From Myceligenerans indicum (GTDB lineage: Bacteria; Actinomycetota; Actinomycetes; Actinomycetales; Cellulomonadaceae): DNA of 43,120 bases. Below, one piece after another: positions 7,994-16,605 of the stretch. Where the stretch lies: assembly GCF_016742955.1 (NCBI RefSeq), contig NZ_JABBYC010000041.1, positions 1-43,120 on the forward strand, in the 5' to 3' direction. The translations under genes and the position numbers were made by a program. The number at the start of each line of letters is the position of its first letter. Position 1 is the first letter of the stretch. The notes beneath the pieces are model-generated. The model searched no databases and was not told the DNA's origin. It saw only the letters and a program-made list of their open reading frames with translations.

Positions 7994-8760
7994 GCACTGT
8001 CGACGCCCCGACCAACGATCCGGTCCAGAGCGGCCGCCACGCCGAGGCACGGCGACAGGCCGTGGCCGCCGCCCGCGCGATCATGGTCAGGGAGGGCGGT
8101 ACCCGCGACGTCACGATCGCGGCGGTGGCGAAGGCGCTGAAGTTCACCTCTCCGGCGCTCTACCGGTACTTCCCCGGCGGGCGGGTCGAACTGCTGCGAG
8201 CCGTGCACCACGCGGTGACGGAGGACCTGGCCGCGCGGATGGGCGTGGCGCGGGACCGGCAGCCGGGCGATGACGTGAGCGCGCAGCTCTATGCCCTCAC
8301 CCACACGGTGTTCTCCTGGTCCCTCGCCCACCCCGGCGAGTTCTCGCTGCTCATGGGGCCGGACTTCCACGAGGTCCGCGAGGGGGCCGAGCAGACGGAC
8401 CGCGACATCGCGGCGATCATCGGCGGGGCGTACCTGCCGGCATTCGTCAGGCACCTGGAGGGGTCCGCCACGACATCCTGGATGCCGGCCGACGACGAGG
8501 TTCCCGAGGCCCTGCGTGACCAGGTCCTCGAACACGCCCGCACGATCGCGCCGGACATGGACGTCCCGCTCGGGCTGGCCTTCCTCTGGGGCACCGCCTG
8601 GCGGAACTTCTTCGGCGTGATGTGCATGGCCGCGTTCGGTCACCTGTCGTTCGCCTACGGCGACTTCCAGGGGATGTTCGACGACATGATGGCGCAGGCG
8701 GTCCGGATGTTCGGCCTGGAGCCGAGCGACCGCACGGTGCTCAGCGACGAGACGGACTGA
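7990..8760 (+). CDS. TetR/AcrR family transcriptional regulator
   Basis: A 256-aa regulator with an N-terminal TetR helix-turn-helix (about residues 18-64): ARAIMVREGGTRDVTIAAVAKALKFTSPALYRYFPGG. The C-terminal ligand domain is all-helical and resembles the WHG/TetR_C type seen in actinobacteria (WSLAHPGEFSLLMGP). It starts at a GTG overlapping the DUF3515 stop, with AGAGGA about 8 nt upstream. Its target is not evident; coupling to a lipoprotein gene and no adjacent transporter makes a local role uncertain. Confidence 0.9.
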   Translation: MSTVDAPTNDPVQSGRHAEARRQAVAAARAIMVREGGTRDVTIAAVAKALKFTSPALYRYFPGGRVELLRAVHHAVTEDLAARMGVARDRQPGDDVSAQLYALTHTVFSWSLAHPGEFSLLMGPDFHEVREGAEQTDRDIAAIIGGAYLPAFVRHLEGSATTSWMPADDEVPEALRDQVLEHARTIAPDMDVPLGLAFLWGTAWRNFFGVMCMAAFGHLSFAYGDFQGMFDDMMAQAVRMFGLEPSDRTVLSDETD

Positions 8761-8763
8761 GGC

Positions 8764-8778
8764 GCCCGGGCCCCGGGC
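8764..8778. terminator. Short palindrome between convergent genes
   Basis: GCCCGGG and CCCGGGC flank one base in the 19-bp gap between the TetR stop and the GNAT stop. It could form a short bidirectional hairpin, but the stem is brief and lacks T-runs. Confidence 0.3.
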
Positions 8779-8779
8779 C

Positions 8780-9292
8780 TCAGCGCCGGTAGCGCACCTG
8801 CGTCATCGGCCTGCCGCCGATCTCGTCGATGCGCTCGGTACCGTCGGGCGCGAAGCCGTGGCGACGGTAGAAGTGCTGGGCGCGCTTGTTCTCCTCGAGG
8901 ATCCACAGGGTCACCGACGCGCCACGTGGCACGCTTCCGAGGACCTGGCGCATCAGCTCCCGGGCGACGCCGCTGCCCCAGGCTTCCGGGTGGAGGTAGA
9001 TCGCGTAGATCTCGAGGTCGCCGTCATCGGCGTCCTCGTCACGCGACGGACCCACGCTCGTGAATCCGACGGTGCCCTCGTCGGTCTCCGCCACCAGGAT
9101 CCGCGTGCTCTCGGTGGCGACCGCATCACGCCACAGGGTCGCGCGTTCCTCGGCATCGAGGGAGGAGAGGTAGGAGCCGGGAAGGATCTCCGAGTACGCA
9201 CCACGCCACGACGCGATATCGACGCGGGCGATGTCATCGGCGTCCTCGGCCCTCGCGGGGCGGATGGACACCTCGTCGAGCTGAGCCGCCAT
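8780..9292 (-). CDS. GNAT family N-acetyltransferase
   Basis: A 170-aa acetyl-CoA-dependent acyltransferase. The fold is visible as the N-terminal SIRPARAEDADDIARV, the central strand LEIYAIYLHPEAWGSGVARELM carrying the acetyl-CoA-binding loop (GSGVA in place of the usual Q/RxxGxG/A), and the C-terminal EENKRAQHFYRRHGF. The acceptor is unknown. The ATG at 9290-9292 has GTGAGG a few nt upstream. It converges with the TetR gene. Confidence 0.9.
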   Translation of the reverse strand: MAAQLDEVSIRPARAEDADDIARVDIASWRGAYSEILPGSYLSSLDAEERATLWRDAVATESTRILVAETDEGTVGFTSVGPSRDEDADDGDLEIYAIYLHPEAWGSGVARELMRQVLGSVPRGASVTLWILEENKRAQHFYRRHGFAPDGTERIDEIGGRPMTQVRYRR

Positions 9293-9321
9293 GACCTCAC
9301 CTTTTCACCGTCGGGATCGTG

Positions 9322-9350
9322 AGTGCAACAGGCCTCGTACGACACGTCAA
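9322..9350 (-). promoter_or_regulatory. Possible promoter of the GNAT gene
   Basis: On the minus strand TTGACG (9345-9350) is 17 nt from TGCACT (9322-9327). The -35 is good and the -10 weak. Confidence 0.35.
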
Positions 9351-9467
9351 GGCCGAGGTCCACGCAAAGCCTATGCGGACTCATGCGATGGCGGCGCGAC
9401 CACGGCCCCGCCGCCTGCCGCCGTCAGCGACCGGGCGTGAGCCCCCGTCGCGACCGGCGACGAAGAC

Positions 9468-9509
9468 GGCGACGCCCGCCCGTGGCCGGAACCACGGGCG
9501 GGCGTCGCC
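9468..9509 (-). terminator. Terminator of rpmB
   Basis: A perfect 18-bp stem (arms 9468-9485 and 9492-9509) closes a 6-nt CCGGAA loop, 18 nt beyond the rpmB stop. It is followed on the minus strand by GTCTTCG rather than a long U-tract, as is common in high-GC actinobacteria. Confidence 0.8.
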
Positions 9510-9526
9510 GCTACGGATGCTGGGCG

Positions 9527-9724
9527 TCAGGCCGAGACGCGGCGCTGCACCTTGCCGGCCTTGAGGCAGGAGGTGCAGACGTTGACGCGCTTCGGGGTGC
9601 CGTTCACCACGGCACGCACGCGCTGGATGTTCGGGTTCCAGCGGCGCTTGGTCCGCACGTGGGAGTGCGAGACGTTGTGCCCGAAGCCCGGGCCCTTGCC
9701 GCAGACGTCGCAGTTGGCAGCCAC
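9527..9724 (-). CDS. rpmB: 50S ribosomal protein L28
   Basis: A 65-aa large-subunit protein, normal for the bacterial L28 family. It contains CDVCGKGPGFGHNVSHS, TKRRWNPNIQ and CTSCLKAGKVQR. The two CxxC pairs mark the zinc-binding form of L28 rather than the cysteine-free paralogue. The GTG at 9722-9724 has GGAG six nt upstream. It is monocistronic, with its own promoter and a strong terminator. Confidence 0.96.
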   Translation of the reverse strand: MAANCDVCGKGPGFGHNVSHSHVRTKRRWNPNIQRVRAVVNGTPKRVNVCTSCLKAGKVQRRVSA

Positions 9725-10064
9725 GGTGTCTCCTGAGTGTCGTGCACGTCCGTGCACACGAGCAGGACGTGGTGAGTGGTCGTTGAAAGAGATCTGCCCT
9801 CCGGCCGCTGATCCGGTACTCCGGAACCGCGGATCGCCGTCGGACAACCACAAGAGCGTACCTGATCCGTACTTCGCCGCTCAAACCGTACCGGCGTTCC
9901 GCGAGCGGGGATGCGTCACATCCCGGCCGCCGTCGTGCCGCCTCCCGGGCACCGGCGCCGGTACGGTGGATGCCGACCGGGTGCCCGGACGACGCGGTGC
10001 GCACAGCAGTATGCACGCCGCGGAACGAGCCGTCCGCCCCGGAGCGGAACGTGAGGAGACGGCG
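9725..10064. other. Intergenic region between rpmB and the DAK2 gene
   Basis: This 340-bp divergent gap holds the rpmB promoter (9855-9884, minus) and a roughly 125-nt rpmB leader. On the plus strand I see only a weak TACGGT box at 9962-9967 and no convincing -35, then the short leader frame at 10065. Confidence 0.5.
9855..9884 (-). promoter_or_regulatory. Promoter of rpmB
   Basis: On the minus strand TTGAGC (9879-9884) is separated by 18 nt from TACGCT (9855-9860), a good housekeeping-sigma match directed at rpmB. Confidence 0.5.
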
Positions 10065-10103
10065 ATGAGTGCGGCGGATCGAACCGAGCGGGGGCAGGGG
10101 TGA
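10065..10103 (+). CDS. 12-codon leader ORF upstream of the DAK2 gene
   Basis: ATG followed by eleven codons (MSAADRTERGQG) and TGA. It has a strong AGGAGA about 7 nt upstream. Its TGA overlaps the GTG of the next gene as GTGA, in a different frame. The DAK2 gene's own ribosome site is only the GGGGGCAGGG inside this frame, so translation of the mini-ORF may feed ribosomes to it. No family is known for it. Confidence 0.4.
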   Translation: MSAADRTERGQG

Positions 10104-11764
10104 CTCAGATCGACGCGGGGCTCGTGCGCAGGTGGGTCCGGGGTGCGACGGACGCGCTGCGGCGGGAGCGGGCCGCCCTGGACCGGGTCAACGTCTTCCC
10201 GGTGGCCGACGCCGACACGGGGACCAACATGTACCTCACGATCCGTGAGAGCGACCACGCGGTCCGCGCGGCACCCGGCGACGCGAGCGGCGTCGACCTG
10301 CTCGCCACGGCCGCACGCGCGGCCCTGCTCGGTGCGCGCGGCAACTCCGGCGTCATCCTCTCCGAGTGGCTGCGCGGCGCGGCGCTCGCGGCGCGCGAGG
10401 ACGCCACCGCGGCCACCGTTCTCGAGGAGGCGGCCCGGTCCGCGCGCGCGGCCGTCGCGAGCCCCGCCGACGGGACCATCCTCACCACCGCCGACGCCGC
10501 CGCGACCGCGGGCCGCACCACCGAGGACGCCGGGGGAGGCCCCGGAGCGGTGACCCGCGCGGCCGTCGGTGCGGCACGGACCGCTGCCCGGACCAGCATG
10601 ACCGAGCACCCCGTGCTCGCCGCCGCCGGCGTGCTCGACGCCGGTGCGTGCGGCCTGGTCCTCGTGCTCGGCGCGTTCCTCGCGGCCACGGTGTCAGACA
10701 GCCCGGGCACGATGGAGCCCGTGAGTCTCGACCTCGTCGTCCGGCCGCGGAGCGCCGCGGCGTACACAGCACCGGAACCGGCCGCCTCGGCGCCCCGCCC
10801 GGGCGCGGGCCCGGGCGCGCTGGAGCTCATGTTCGTCCTCACCCGCGACGTCCGGGGTGCCGGGCACGTCGCACCGCGCCTGCGGAGCCGGCTCGAGGAG
10901 GTCGGCGACTCCGTCGTCGTGGTCGGCGGGGACACGGGAGGCGGCACGGCGGTCTGGCAGGCGCACGTGCACACCGACCGGCTGCCGGACGCGCTGGCCG
11001 TGGCCGCCGGTTCCACCGGTGACGGCACGCTGGCCCAGGTGCACGTGCGGAACCTCGAGGCGGCCGACCCGCACGAGTGGGGCGTCGTCGCGCTCGCCGC
11101 GGCCCCGGCGCTCGCCGCGGACCTCGCGCACGCCGGAGCGGTGGTCCTGCTCACGGGCGGGTTCGACGCCCGGCTCGACGCGGTGACCCCCGACGACGTG
11201 CAGCGTGCCGCGGCGTCCACCGGCGCCCGCCGGGCCCTGGTCCTGGGCGACCTCCCGCCGGCGTCCCCGGACACCTTCGAACCCCGTTCCGGGGACAACG
11301 GCGGCGATCTCGACGAGATCGTCGTGCTGGACGCCCCCACCGACGTGCACGTCGTCGTGGGACTCGCGGCCCTCGGGACCGCTCCGGACACCGCGAACCC
11401 GCACGACGTGGTCCGCGCGGCACTGGACGGCCTGCGCGTGGCCGGCCCGGTCGCGGCGCCCGAGGCCGTGGCGGCGCTCGTCCGGCTGGCCGGGGCCGCG
11501 GAGCCGCCGGAGGTCGTCACGGCACTCCTGGACGACGACGCGGCCCACGTCGCCGGCGAGCTCACGGCCGCCCTCGCCCGGGAGGCGCCCGCCGCGGAAC
11601 TGGTCGTGCTCCCGACGGGCCGGCCGGGAACGGCGGTGCGGCTCGGAGCCGAGCCCGCCCATGCCGTGAGTCCCGCCCCGGAGGCGCCGGACGGGACGGC
11701 GGACCCCGGCACGCCGGTCACGGCGGGCCGGGCCGAGCACGGGACTCCCCGGGAGGGCGCGTGA
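10100..11764 (+). CDS. DAK2 domain protein, FakA/YloV-like fatty acid kinase
   Basis: A 554-aa protein with an N-terminal DhaL/DAK2 nucleotide domain (about 1-200). It contains VNVFPVADADTGTNM, in which the Mg-binding aspartates are kept although the usual PDGD reads ADAD, and ARGNSGVILSEWL. The middle and C-terminal part corresponds to the DegV-interacting/DUF1949-like region. In Firmicutes FakA phosphorylates fatty acids bound to FakB; that role here is inference and no fakB lies in the window. The GTG at 10100 overlaps the leader ORF, and the stop overlaps the recG start by 4 nt (GTGA). Confidence 0.88.
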   Translation: MTQIDAGLVRRWVRGATDALRRERAALDRVNVFPVADADTGTNMYLTIRESDHAVRAAPGDASGVDLLATAARAALLGARGNSGVILSEWLRGAALAAREDATAATVLEEAARSARAAVASPADGTILTTADAAATAGRTTEDAGGGPGAVTRAAVGAARTAARTSMTEHPVLAAAGVLDAGACGLVLVLGAFLAATVSDSPGTMEPVSLDLVVRPRSAAAYTAPEPAASAPRPGAGPGALELMFVLTRDVRGAGHVAPRLRSRLEEVGDSVVVVGGDTGGGTAVWQAHVHTDRLPDALAVAAGSTGDGTLAQVHVRNLEAADPHEWGVVALAAAPALAADLAHAGAVVLLTGGFDARLDAVTPDDVQRAAASTGARRALVLGDLPPASPDTFEPRSGDNGGDLDEIVVLDAPTDVHVVVGLAALGTAPDTANPHDVVRAALDGLRVAGPVAAPEAVAALVRLAGAAEPPEVVTALLDDDAAHVAGELTAALAREAPAAELVVLPTGRPGTAVRLGAEPAHAVSPAPEAPDGTADPGTPVTAGRAEHGTPREGA

Positions 11765-14040
11765 CGGCGGGGGCACGGCTGGACGAGCCGCTCTCTCGCG
11801 CGCTGGGCCAGGCGCGGGGCAAGAACCCGCTGTCCAAGCTGGGCCTGGAGACCGTGGGCGACCTGATCGGCCACTACCCGCGGCGCTACGACGATCCGGG
11901 ACGGCTGACGGACATCAGCATGCTGCGCGCGGGCGAGCACGTCACGGTGATGGCACGCGTGGTCCAGGCCACGGTGCGTTCCATGCGCAACCGCCGGGGT
12001 GCCCTGCTGGAGGCCGTCATCACCGACGGCAGACACCGGCTGTCCCTCACGTTCTTCGGCAAGCACCGCGGCTCCCTCTACGCCCACGAGCAGCGGCTCG
12101 TTCCGGGCAGCACCGGCCTGTTCACCGGGACGGTCGGGCTCTACCGGGGCGAACGGCAGCTCACGCACCCGGCGTTCATGATGATGGGCGAGGAGGACCT
12201 GGACTCGGACGAGGACCTGCTCGCCGCGGCGGCGCGGCCCATCCCGATCTACCCCGCGGTGGCCGCCGTCCCGAGCTGGCGGATCGCGAAGGCGGTGCGC
12301 ACGGTACTGGACACCCTGACCGGCGACGACGTCCCCGATCCGGTGCCCGTGGAGGTGCGGGCCAGAGAGGGCCTGCCCGAACGGCTCGACGCCCTGCGCA
12401 AGGTGCACCGGCCGGACACGATGGCGGACGTCCGGTCCGGCCAGCACCGGCTGCGGTTCGAGGAGGCTTTCGTGCTGCAGGCCGCGCTGGCCAAGCGGCG
12501 AGCGCTCGCCACGGGACGGCCCGCGACACCCCGCCCGCCCGCCACCCAGGCTGCGGGAAGCCTGCTCGCGGCGCTCGACGCTCGGCTCCCGTTCGAACTG
12601 ACGGCCGGACAGCAGGAGGTGGGTGCCGAGATCGCCGGCGAGCTGTCCACCGGGCGTCCCATGCAGCGCCTCCTGCAGGGCGAGGTCGGCTCCGGCAAGA
12701 CCGTCGTGGCCCTGCGCGCGATGCTCCAGGTGGTCGACGCCGGCGGCCAGGCGGCGCTGCTCGCCCCCACCGAGGTGCTCGCCGCCCAGCACGCCCGCAC
12801 CCTCCGCGCGCTCCTCGGGCCCCTCGCCGAAGGCGGGATGCTCGGCGGCGCGGAGAACGCCACCCGCATCGAGCTGCTCACCGGCTCCCTGGGCGCGAAG
12901 GCGAAGAAGGCGGCGCTGCTGGCCGCCGCGAGCGGTGCGGCGGGGATCGTCGTCGGCACGCATGCACTCCTGTCGGAGAACGTCCGGTTCGCGGATCTGG
13001 GGCTGGTCGTGGTGGACGAGCAGCACCGGTTCGGCGTGGAACAGCGTGACCGGCTGCGCGACAAGGCGAGCGCGGCGCCGCACCTGCTGGTGATGACGGC
13101 CACCCCGATTCCTCGCACGGTCGCGATGACCGTGTTCGGAGATCTGGCGACGTCGGCGCTCACCCAGGTGCCCGCGGGCCGTGCGGGGGTCTCCACCCAC
13201 GTGGTTCCCGCGGGCAACGAGCGGTGGATGGACCGGACTTGGGCGCGGGTCCGGGAGGAGATCGACCGGGGCGGGCGTGCCTATGTCGTGTGTCCCCGGA
13301 TCAACCCCGATGACGACGGTGGCGGCGAGGACGGGATGGAGACCGTCCCGGCGTCCGCGGCCGAGCCCGGCGACGCCGCGGCGGGCGCCGTCGTCCCTGA
13401 TCCCGGCGAGCAGGGTGCCGGGACACCGCTGCGTGCCGTCCTGGAGGTCGTCGAGGAGCTGCGCGGACGGGAACAGCTGGCCGGCGTGGAGATCGGCGTC
13501 CTGCACGGGCAGATGGCGCCCCCCGACAAGGACGACGCCATGGCCCGGTTCGCGTCCGGCGAGTCCCCGGTTCTCGTGTCCACCACGGTGGTCGAGGTCG
13601 GCGTCGACGTTCCCGAGGCGACGGTCATGGTGATCCTCGACGCCGACAGGTTCGGCCTGTCCCAGCTGCACCAGCTGCGCGGGCGCGTGGGGCGAGGCGC
13701 CGCGCCGGGCCTGTGCCTGCTCGTCTCGGAGGCGCCGCCGGGCAGCACGGCGGGCCTGCGCCTGGAGGCGATGGTGCGGACCACGGACGGGTTCGAGCTG
13801 GCGAACACCGACCTGGAGCTGCGCAACGAGGGCGACGTGCTCGGCGCGGCCCAGTCCGGACGGTCGAGCTCCCTGCGGCTGCTGCGCGTGGTCAAGGACG
13901 CGAAGCTCATCGAGCAGGCCCGCACCGAGGCGATCGGCATCGTCACGGCCGACCCGGAACTCCACTACGCCCCCGAGCTCGCGGACGCGATCGCCGACCA
14001 GCTCGACGCCGAGCAGGAGGAGTTCCTGGAACGGGCCTAG
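11761..14040 (+). CDS. recG: ATP-dependent DNA helicase RecG
   Basis: A 759-aa branch-migrating helicase that reverses stalled forks and processes Holliday junctions. An N-terminal OB/wedge domain (about 20-160) is followed by Walker A GEVGSGKTV (about 307-314), the DEQH box (D419-H422), motif III TATPIPRT, and VVEVGVDVPEA with LHQLRGRVGRG. An acidic Gly/Ala-rich insertion of about 38 residues lies in helicase domain 2 (around 517-556). GTG start at 11761 is within the DAK2 stop, so the two are coupled, a conserved actinobacterial pair. Confidence 0.97.
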   Translation: MTAGARLDEPLSRALGQARGKNPLSKLGLETVGDLIGHYPRRYDDPGRLTDISMLRAGEHVTVMARVVQATVRSMRNRRGALLEAVITDGRHRLSLTFFGKHRGSLYAHEQRLVPGSTGLFTGTVGLYRGERQLTHPAFMMMGEEDLDSDEDLLAAAARPIPIYPAVAAVPSWRIAKAVRTVLDTLTGDDVPDPVPVEVRAREGLPERLDALRKVHRPDTMADVRSGQHRLRFEEAFVLQAALAKRRALATGRPATPRPPATQAAGSLLAALDARLPFELTAGQQEVGAEIAGELSTGRPMQRLLQGEVGSGKTVVALRAMLQVVDAGGQAALLAPTEVLAAQHARTLRALLGPLAEGGMLGGAENATRIELLTGSLGAKAKKAALLAAASGAAGIVVGTHALLSENVRFADLGLVVVDEQHRFGVEQRDRLRDKASAAPHLLVMTATPIPRTVAMTVFGDLATSALTQVPAGRAGVSTHVVPAGNERWMDRTWARVREEIDRGGRAYVVCPRINPDDDGGGEDGMETVPASAAEPGDAAAGAVVPDPGEQGAGTPLRAVLEVVEELRGREQLAGVEIGVLHGQMAPPDKDDAMARFASGESPVLVSTTVVEVGVDVPEATVMVILDADRFGLSQLHQLRGRVGRGAAPGLCLLVSEAPPGSTAGLRLEAMVRTTDGFELANTDLELRNEGDVLGAAQSGRSSSLRLLRVVKDAKLIEQARTEAIGIVTADPELHYAPELADAIADQLDAEQEEFLERA

Positions 14041-14070
14041 CTTTTGTGACCCAGCCCGCCGGATGGCCGG

Positions 14071-14076
14071 TAGAGT
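14071..14076 (+). promoter_or_regulatory. -10 box of the EEP-family gene
   Basis: TAGAGT is followed by 8 nt and the GTG at 14085, without a Shine-Dalgarno sequence. Confidence 0.5.
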
Positions 14077-14084
14077 CCGCGCCC

Positions 14085-15275
14085 GTGAGCGACCACCACG
14101 GCAGCCGGCCGGTCTCGCCGCAGCCCGACCCAGACCCGCGCCCCACCCCCGACCCGGCCCGCCCGAGCCCCACGGGCTCCGGCCCGGTCCACGCGGGCGC
14201 ACACGTGCCGTTCGACGACGTGGTCGCCGACGGGCCGCACCACGTGCCCAGGCCGTCGACCGACCCCACCTCCACCCGGCGGCGGGCCGACGCTGCATCG
14301 ACCCGACGGGCCGGCGGTGCTTCCACCCGGCGGCGGGCCGGCACCCCGTGGACACGCGGCCTCGTGCTGTTGACCCTCCAGCTCCTGCTCGCGGGTGCCC
14401 TGCTGTTCCACGACCAGCTCCCGGGAGCCCACGGGCTTCGAAGTCTCCTGTCCACGGGCCTGCCGTGGCTCGGAGTGGTCGCCCTGCTGTTCCTCGCCGG
14501 TGCGCTGGTGCGCCGGTCGGCGATCGCGGCGCTCGCTTTCCTGCTGCCGGTCGCGGCCTGGGGGTGGGCCTTCTGGCCGCGTCTCACGGACGAGCCCGTC
14601 GTGCGTGACGACCTGACCGTCGTCCAGCACAACGTCAGCGACGAGAACCGGGACTTCGCAGAGACGGTGCAGGTGCTCCTCGCGGCGGAGCCCGACGTCG
14701 TCGTCCTGGAAGAGGTCACACCGCTGCTCGCCGCGCAGTACACGTGGGAGTTCGGCGACGCGCTGCCGTACCGGGAGCGTCGGGGCACGGTCGGCGTCTG
14801 GTCGGCCCATCCCCTGCGCGACGCCGCGGCGGTGGACCTGAGGCCCGACGGCGTCGGAGAGGACTGGAGCCGCGGGATGCGCGTCACCGTGTTCCGAGCA
14901 TGGGACGACCCGGGTGTGACCGTGTACGCGGTGCACCTGCCCTCCACGAGGCTCAGCCCGACCGGTCTCGACGTCACCGCCCGGAACCAGAGCATCGGCC
15001 TGCTCGCCCAGGCGCTGGCGGCCGACGAGTCCGATGCCGTCGTCGTGGCCGGAGACCTGAACGCGTCTCTCGACGACAAGGCGCTGGACCCGGTGACAGC
15101 GCTCGTGTCCGAGCCCCGGCACGGGTTCGGGCTCACGTTCCCGGCACGGTTCCCGATGGTCCCGATCGACCACGTGCTCGCCCGCGGGGCCGCCGTCACC
15201 GAGGTCCGGACGCTGGACCGGACCGGAAGCGACCACCTGCCGATCGTGGCATTCGTGGACCTGCCCTGGTCGTAG
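14085..15275 (+). CDS. Membrane-anchored endonuclease/exonuclease/phosphatase family protein
   Basis: A 396-aa protein. Residues 1-90 are a Pro/Arg-rich cytosolic segment with a repeated STRRRA-type unit. Three hydrophobic helices (about 90-165) follow, then an EEP domain: TVVQHNVSDEN, EPDVVVLEEV, VYAVHLPS, VVAGDLNAS, PIDHVLARG and the terminal GSDHLPIVAFV, which hold the metal and catalytic Asn, Glu, Asp and His residues. The catalytic domain is predicted to face outside. Substrate could be DNA or a phosphoester lipid. The GTG start is set by the TAGAGT box 8 nt upstream. The stop lies in a 15-bp tandem repeat. Confidence 0.88.
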   Translation: MSDHHGSRPVSPQPDPDPRPTPDPARPSPTGSGPVHAGAHVPFDDVVADGPHHVPRPSTDPTSTRRRADAASTRRAGGASTRRRAGTPWTRGLVLLTLQLLLAGALLFHDQLPGAHGLRSLLSTGLPWLGVVALLFLAGALVRRSAIAALAFLLPVAAWGWAFWPRLTDEPVVRDDLTVVQHNVSDENRDFAETVQVLLAAEPDVVVLEEVTPLLAAQYTWEFGDALPYRERRGTVGVWSAHPLRDAAAVDLRPDGVGEDWSRGMRVTVFRAWDDPGVTVYAVHLPSTRLSPTGLDVTARNQSIGLLAQALAADESDAVVVAGDLNASLDDKALDPVTALVSEPRHGFGLTFPARFPMVPIDHVLARGAAVTEVRTLDRTGSDHLPIVAFVDLPWS

Positions 15276-15304
15276 CTGCCCTGGTCGTAGCTGCCCTGGG
15301 CGTG
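15261..15304. repeat. 15-bp tandem repeat across a stop codon
   Basis: CTGCCCTGGTCGTAG occurs twice without gap (15261-15275 and 15276-15290) and a third, diverged copy runs to about 15304. The first copy encodes LPWS and the stop of the EEP gene. Confidence 0.95.
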
Positions 15305-15371
15305 GCTCTTGCCGGGTGGACCGCCGCGGGTGCTGCCTCCGCCGGGCGGACCGGCTCGGGCGCGGCGCCCG

Positions 15372-15377
15372 TAGACT
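15372..15377 (+). promoter_or_regulatory. -10 box of rsmD
   Basis: TAGACT is followed by 7 nt and the GTG at 15385; no Shine-Dalgarno sequence is present. Confidence 0.5.
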
Positions 15378-15384
15378 CTGGCCC

Positions 15385-15987
15385 GTGAGGATCGTCGCGG
15401 GCAGGCTGGGCGGACGGACGCTCGTGGTGCCGCCGAAGGGGACCCGGCCCACCAGCGACCGCGTGCGCGAGGCGATCTTCTCCCGTCTCGACCACCTCGA
15501 CGTGCTCGACGGAACCCGCGTCCTCGACCTCTACGCGGGATCCGGCGCCCTCGGCCTGGAGGCCGCCAGCCGCGGCGCGCAGCACGTGACCCTCGTGGAC
15601 TCCGCCCGCGGAGCCGTCGCCGCGGCACGCGGAAACGTCGCCACGCTCGGCCTCGGGTCCGGAGTTCAGGTGGTCGCGGGTCCCGTGGAGCGGTACACGG
15701 CGGCGCTCGCGACCGCGCCGCCGGCGTCGGGCACCGCCCTGGACCTGGTGTTCCTGGACCCGCCCTACGACCTGTCGGACGATGATCTCGCCCAGGTGCT
15801 GGGCGACCTGGCCGCCCCGGGAGTCCTGGCGTCCGGAGCCGTCGTCGTCGTCGAACGGTCCGCCCGGAGCCCCGAGCCGGCCTGGCCGGACAGTCTGTCG
15901 CCGTTCGGGCGCAAGGCCTACGGCGAGACGGTCGTGCACTACGCGGAGCCTGTCGAGCCGGCGGAGACGGTGCACGCCCCGGGCTAG
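15385..15987 (+). CDS. rsmD: 16S rRNA (guanine(966)-N(2))-methyltransferase
   Basis: A 200-aa SAM-dependent methyltransferase that modifies G966 of 16S rRNA during 30S assembly. It begins RIVAGRLGGRTL and contains RPTSDRVREAIFSRL, the SAM loop LDLYAGSGALGLEAASRGA and the catalytic DPPY in LVFLDPPYD, all typical of RsmD. Start is the GTG 7 nt after TAGACT. It is followed 10 nt later by coaD, the usual pairing; its TAG stop forms the first half of the coaD -10 box. Confidence 0.95.
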   Translation: MRIVAGRLGGRTLVVPPKGTRPTSDRVREAIFSRLDHLDVLDGTRVLDLYAGSGALGLEAASRGAQHVTLVDSARGAVAAARGNVATLGLGSGVQVVAGPVERYTAALATAPPASGTALDLVFLDPPYDLSDDDLAQVLGDLAAPGVLASGAVVVVERSARSPEPAWPDSLSPFGRKAYGETVVHYAEPVEPAETVHAPG

Positions 15988-15990
15988 TGT
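15985..15990 (+). promoter_or_regulatory. -10 box of coaD overlapping the rsmD stop
   Basis: TAGTGT begins with the TAG stop of rsmD and lies 7 nt before the ATG at 15998, so coaD may have a leaderless transcript in addition to read-through from rsmD. Confidence 0.5.
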
Positions 15991-15997
15991 GATGGCC

Positions 15998-16480
15998 ATG
16001 ACCATCGCTGTGTGTCCTGGGTCCTTCGACCCGATCACCCTCGGCCATCTCGACGTGGTGCGGCGGGCTCGGAGCATGTACGACCGTGTGATCGTCGCCG
16101 TGGCCAAGAACCCCGGCAAGTCGGGTCTCCTGGACCCGGAAACGCGCGCGGCCCTGGCGCGTGCGGCCGTCGCGTCGGACCCGGCCACCGCGGACGTGGA
16201 GGTCGGGATCGCCGAGGGACTGCTCGTCGACTTCTGCCGCGACGTCGGCGCGACCGTCGTCGTCAAGGGGCTGCGCGGTGGTGCGGACTTCGACGCGGAA
16301 CTGCCCATGGCGCTGATGAACCGGCACCTGTCGGGCGTCGAGACGGTGTTCGTCGTCGCCGACCAGGCGTACGCGCACGTCGCGTCGTCCCTGGTGAAGG
16401 ACATCGCCCGGCACGGAGGCGAGATCGACGACCTGGTGCCGGACGGGATCGGGGACGCGGTCCGCGCGGCAGTCCGCTGA
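15998..16480 (+). CDS. coaD: Pantetheine-phosphate adenylyltransferase
   Basis: A 160-aa nucleotidyltransferase making dephospho-CoA from ATP and 4'-phosphopantetheine, close to the E. coli length of 159. It contains the T-x-G-H nucleotide motif in PGSFDPITLGHLD, VKGLRGGADFDAELPMALMN and the C-terminal SSLVKDIARHGG. Two ATGs are possible (15992 and 15998); the second matches the family start (MTIAVCPGSFDP) and sits 7 nt after TAGTGT. Confidence 0.96.
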   Translation: MTIAVCPGSFDPITLGHLDVVRRARSMYDRVIVAVAKNPGKSGLLDPETRAALARAAVASDPATADVEVGIAEGLLVDFCRDVGATVVVKGLRGGADFDAELPMALMNRHLSGVETVFVVADQAYAHVASSLVKDIARHGGEIDDLVPDGIGDAVRAAVR

Positions 16481-16605
16481 CGCGGCCGGCCGGCGCGGCC
16501 GGTCGAGGCGGGCGGCACCGGCCGCACCGGCGGCACGGCCAGGGCGGCCAGCCGGTCGGCACGGGCGGGGGCGGGACGGGCGTGGCGGATCACACCCGAC
16601 CGAGG

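Noticed and set aside
10105..14355. A minus-strand open frame of over 1400 codons opposite the DAK2 gene and recG
   Set aside because: Arg/Ala/Ser-rich shadow of high-GC coding DNA; the plus strand has clear conserved proteins throughout.
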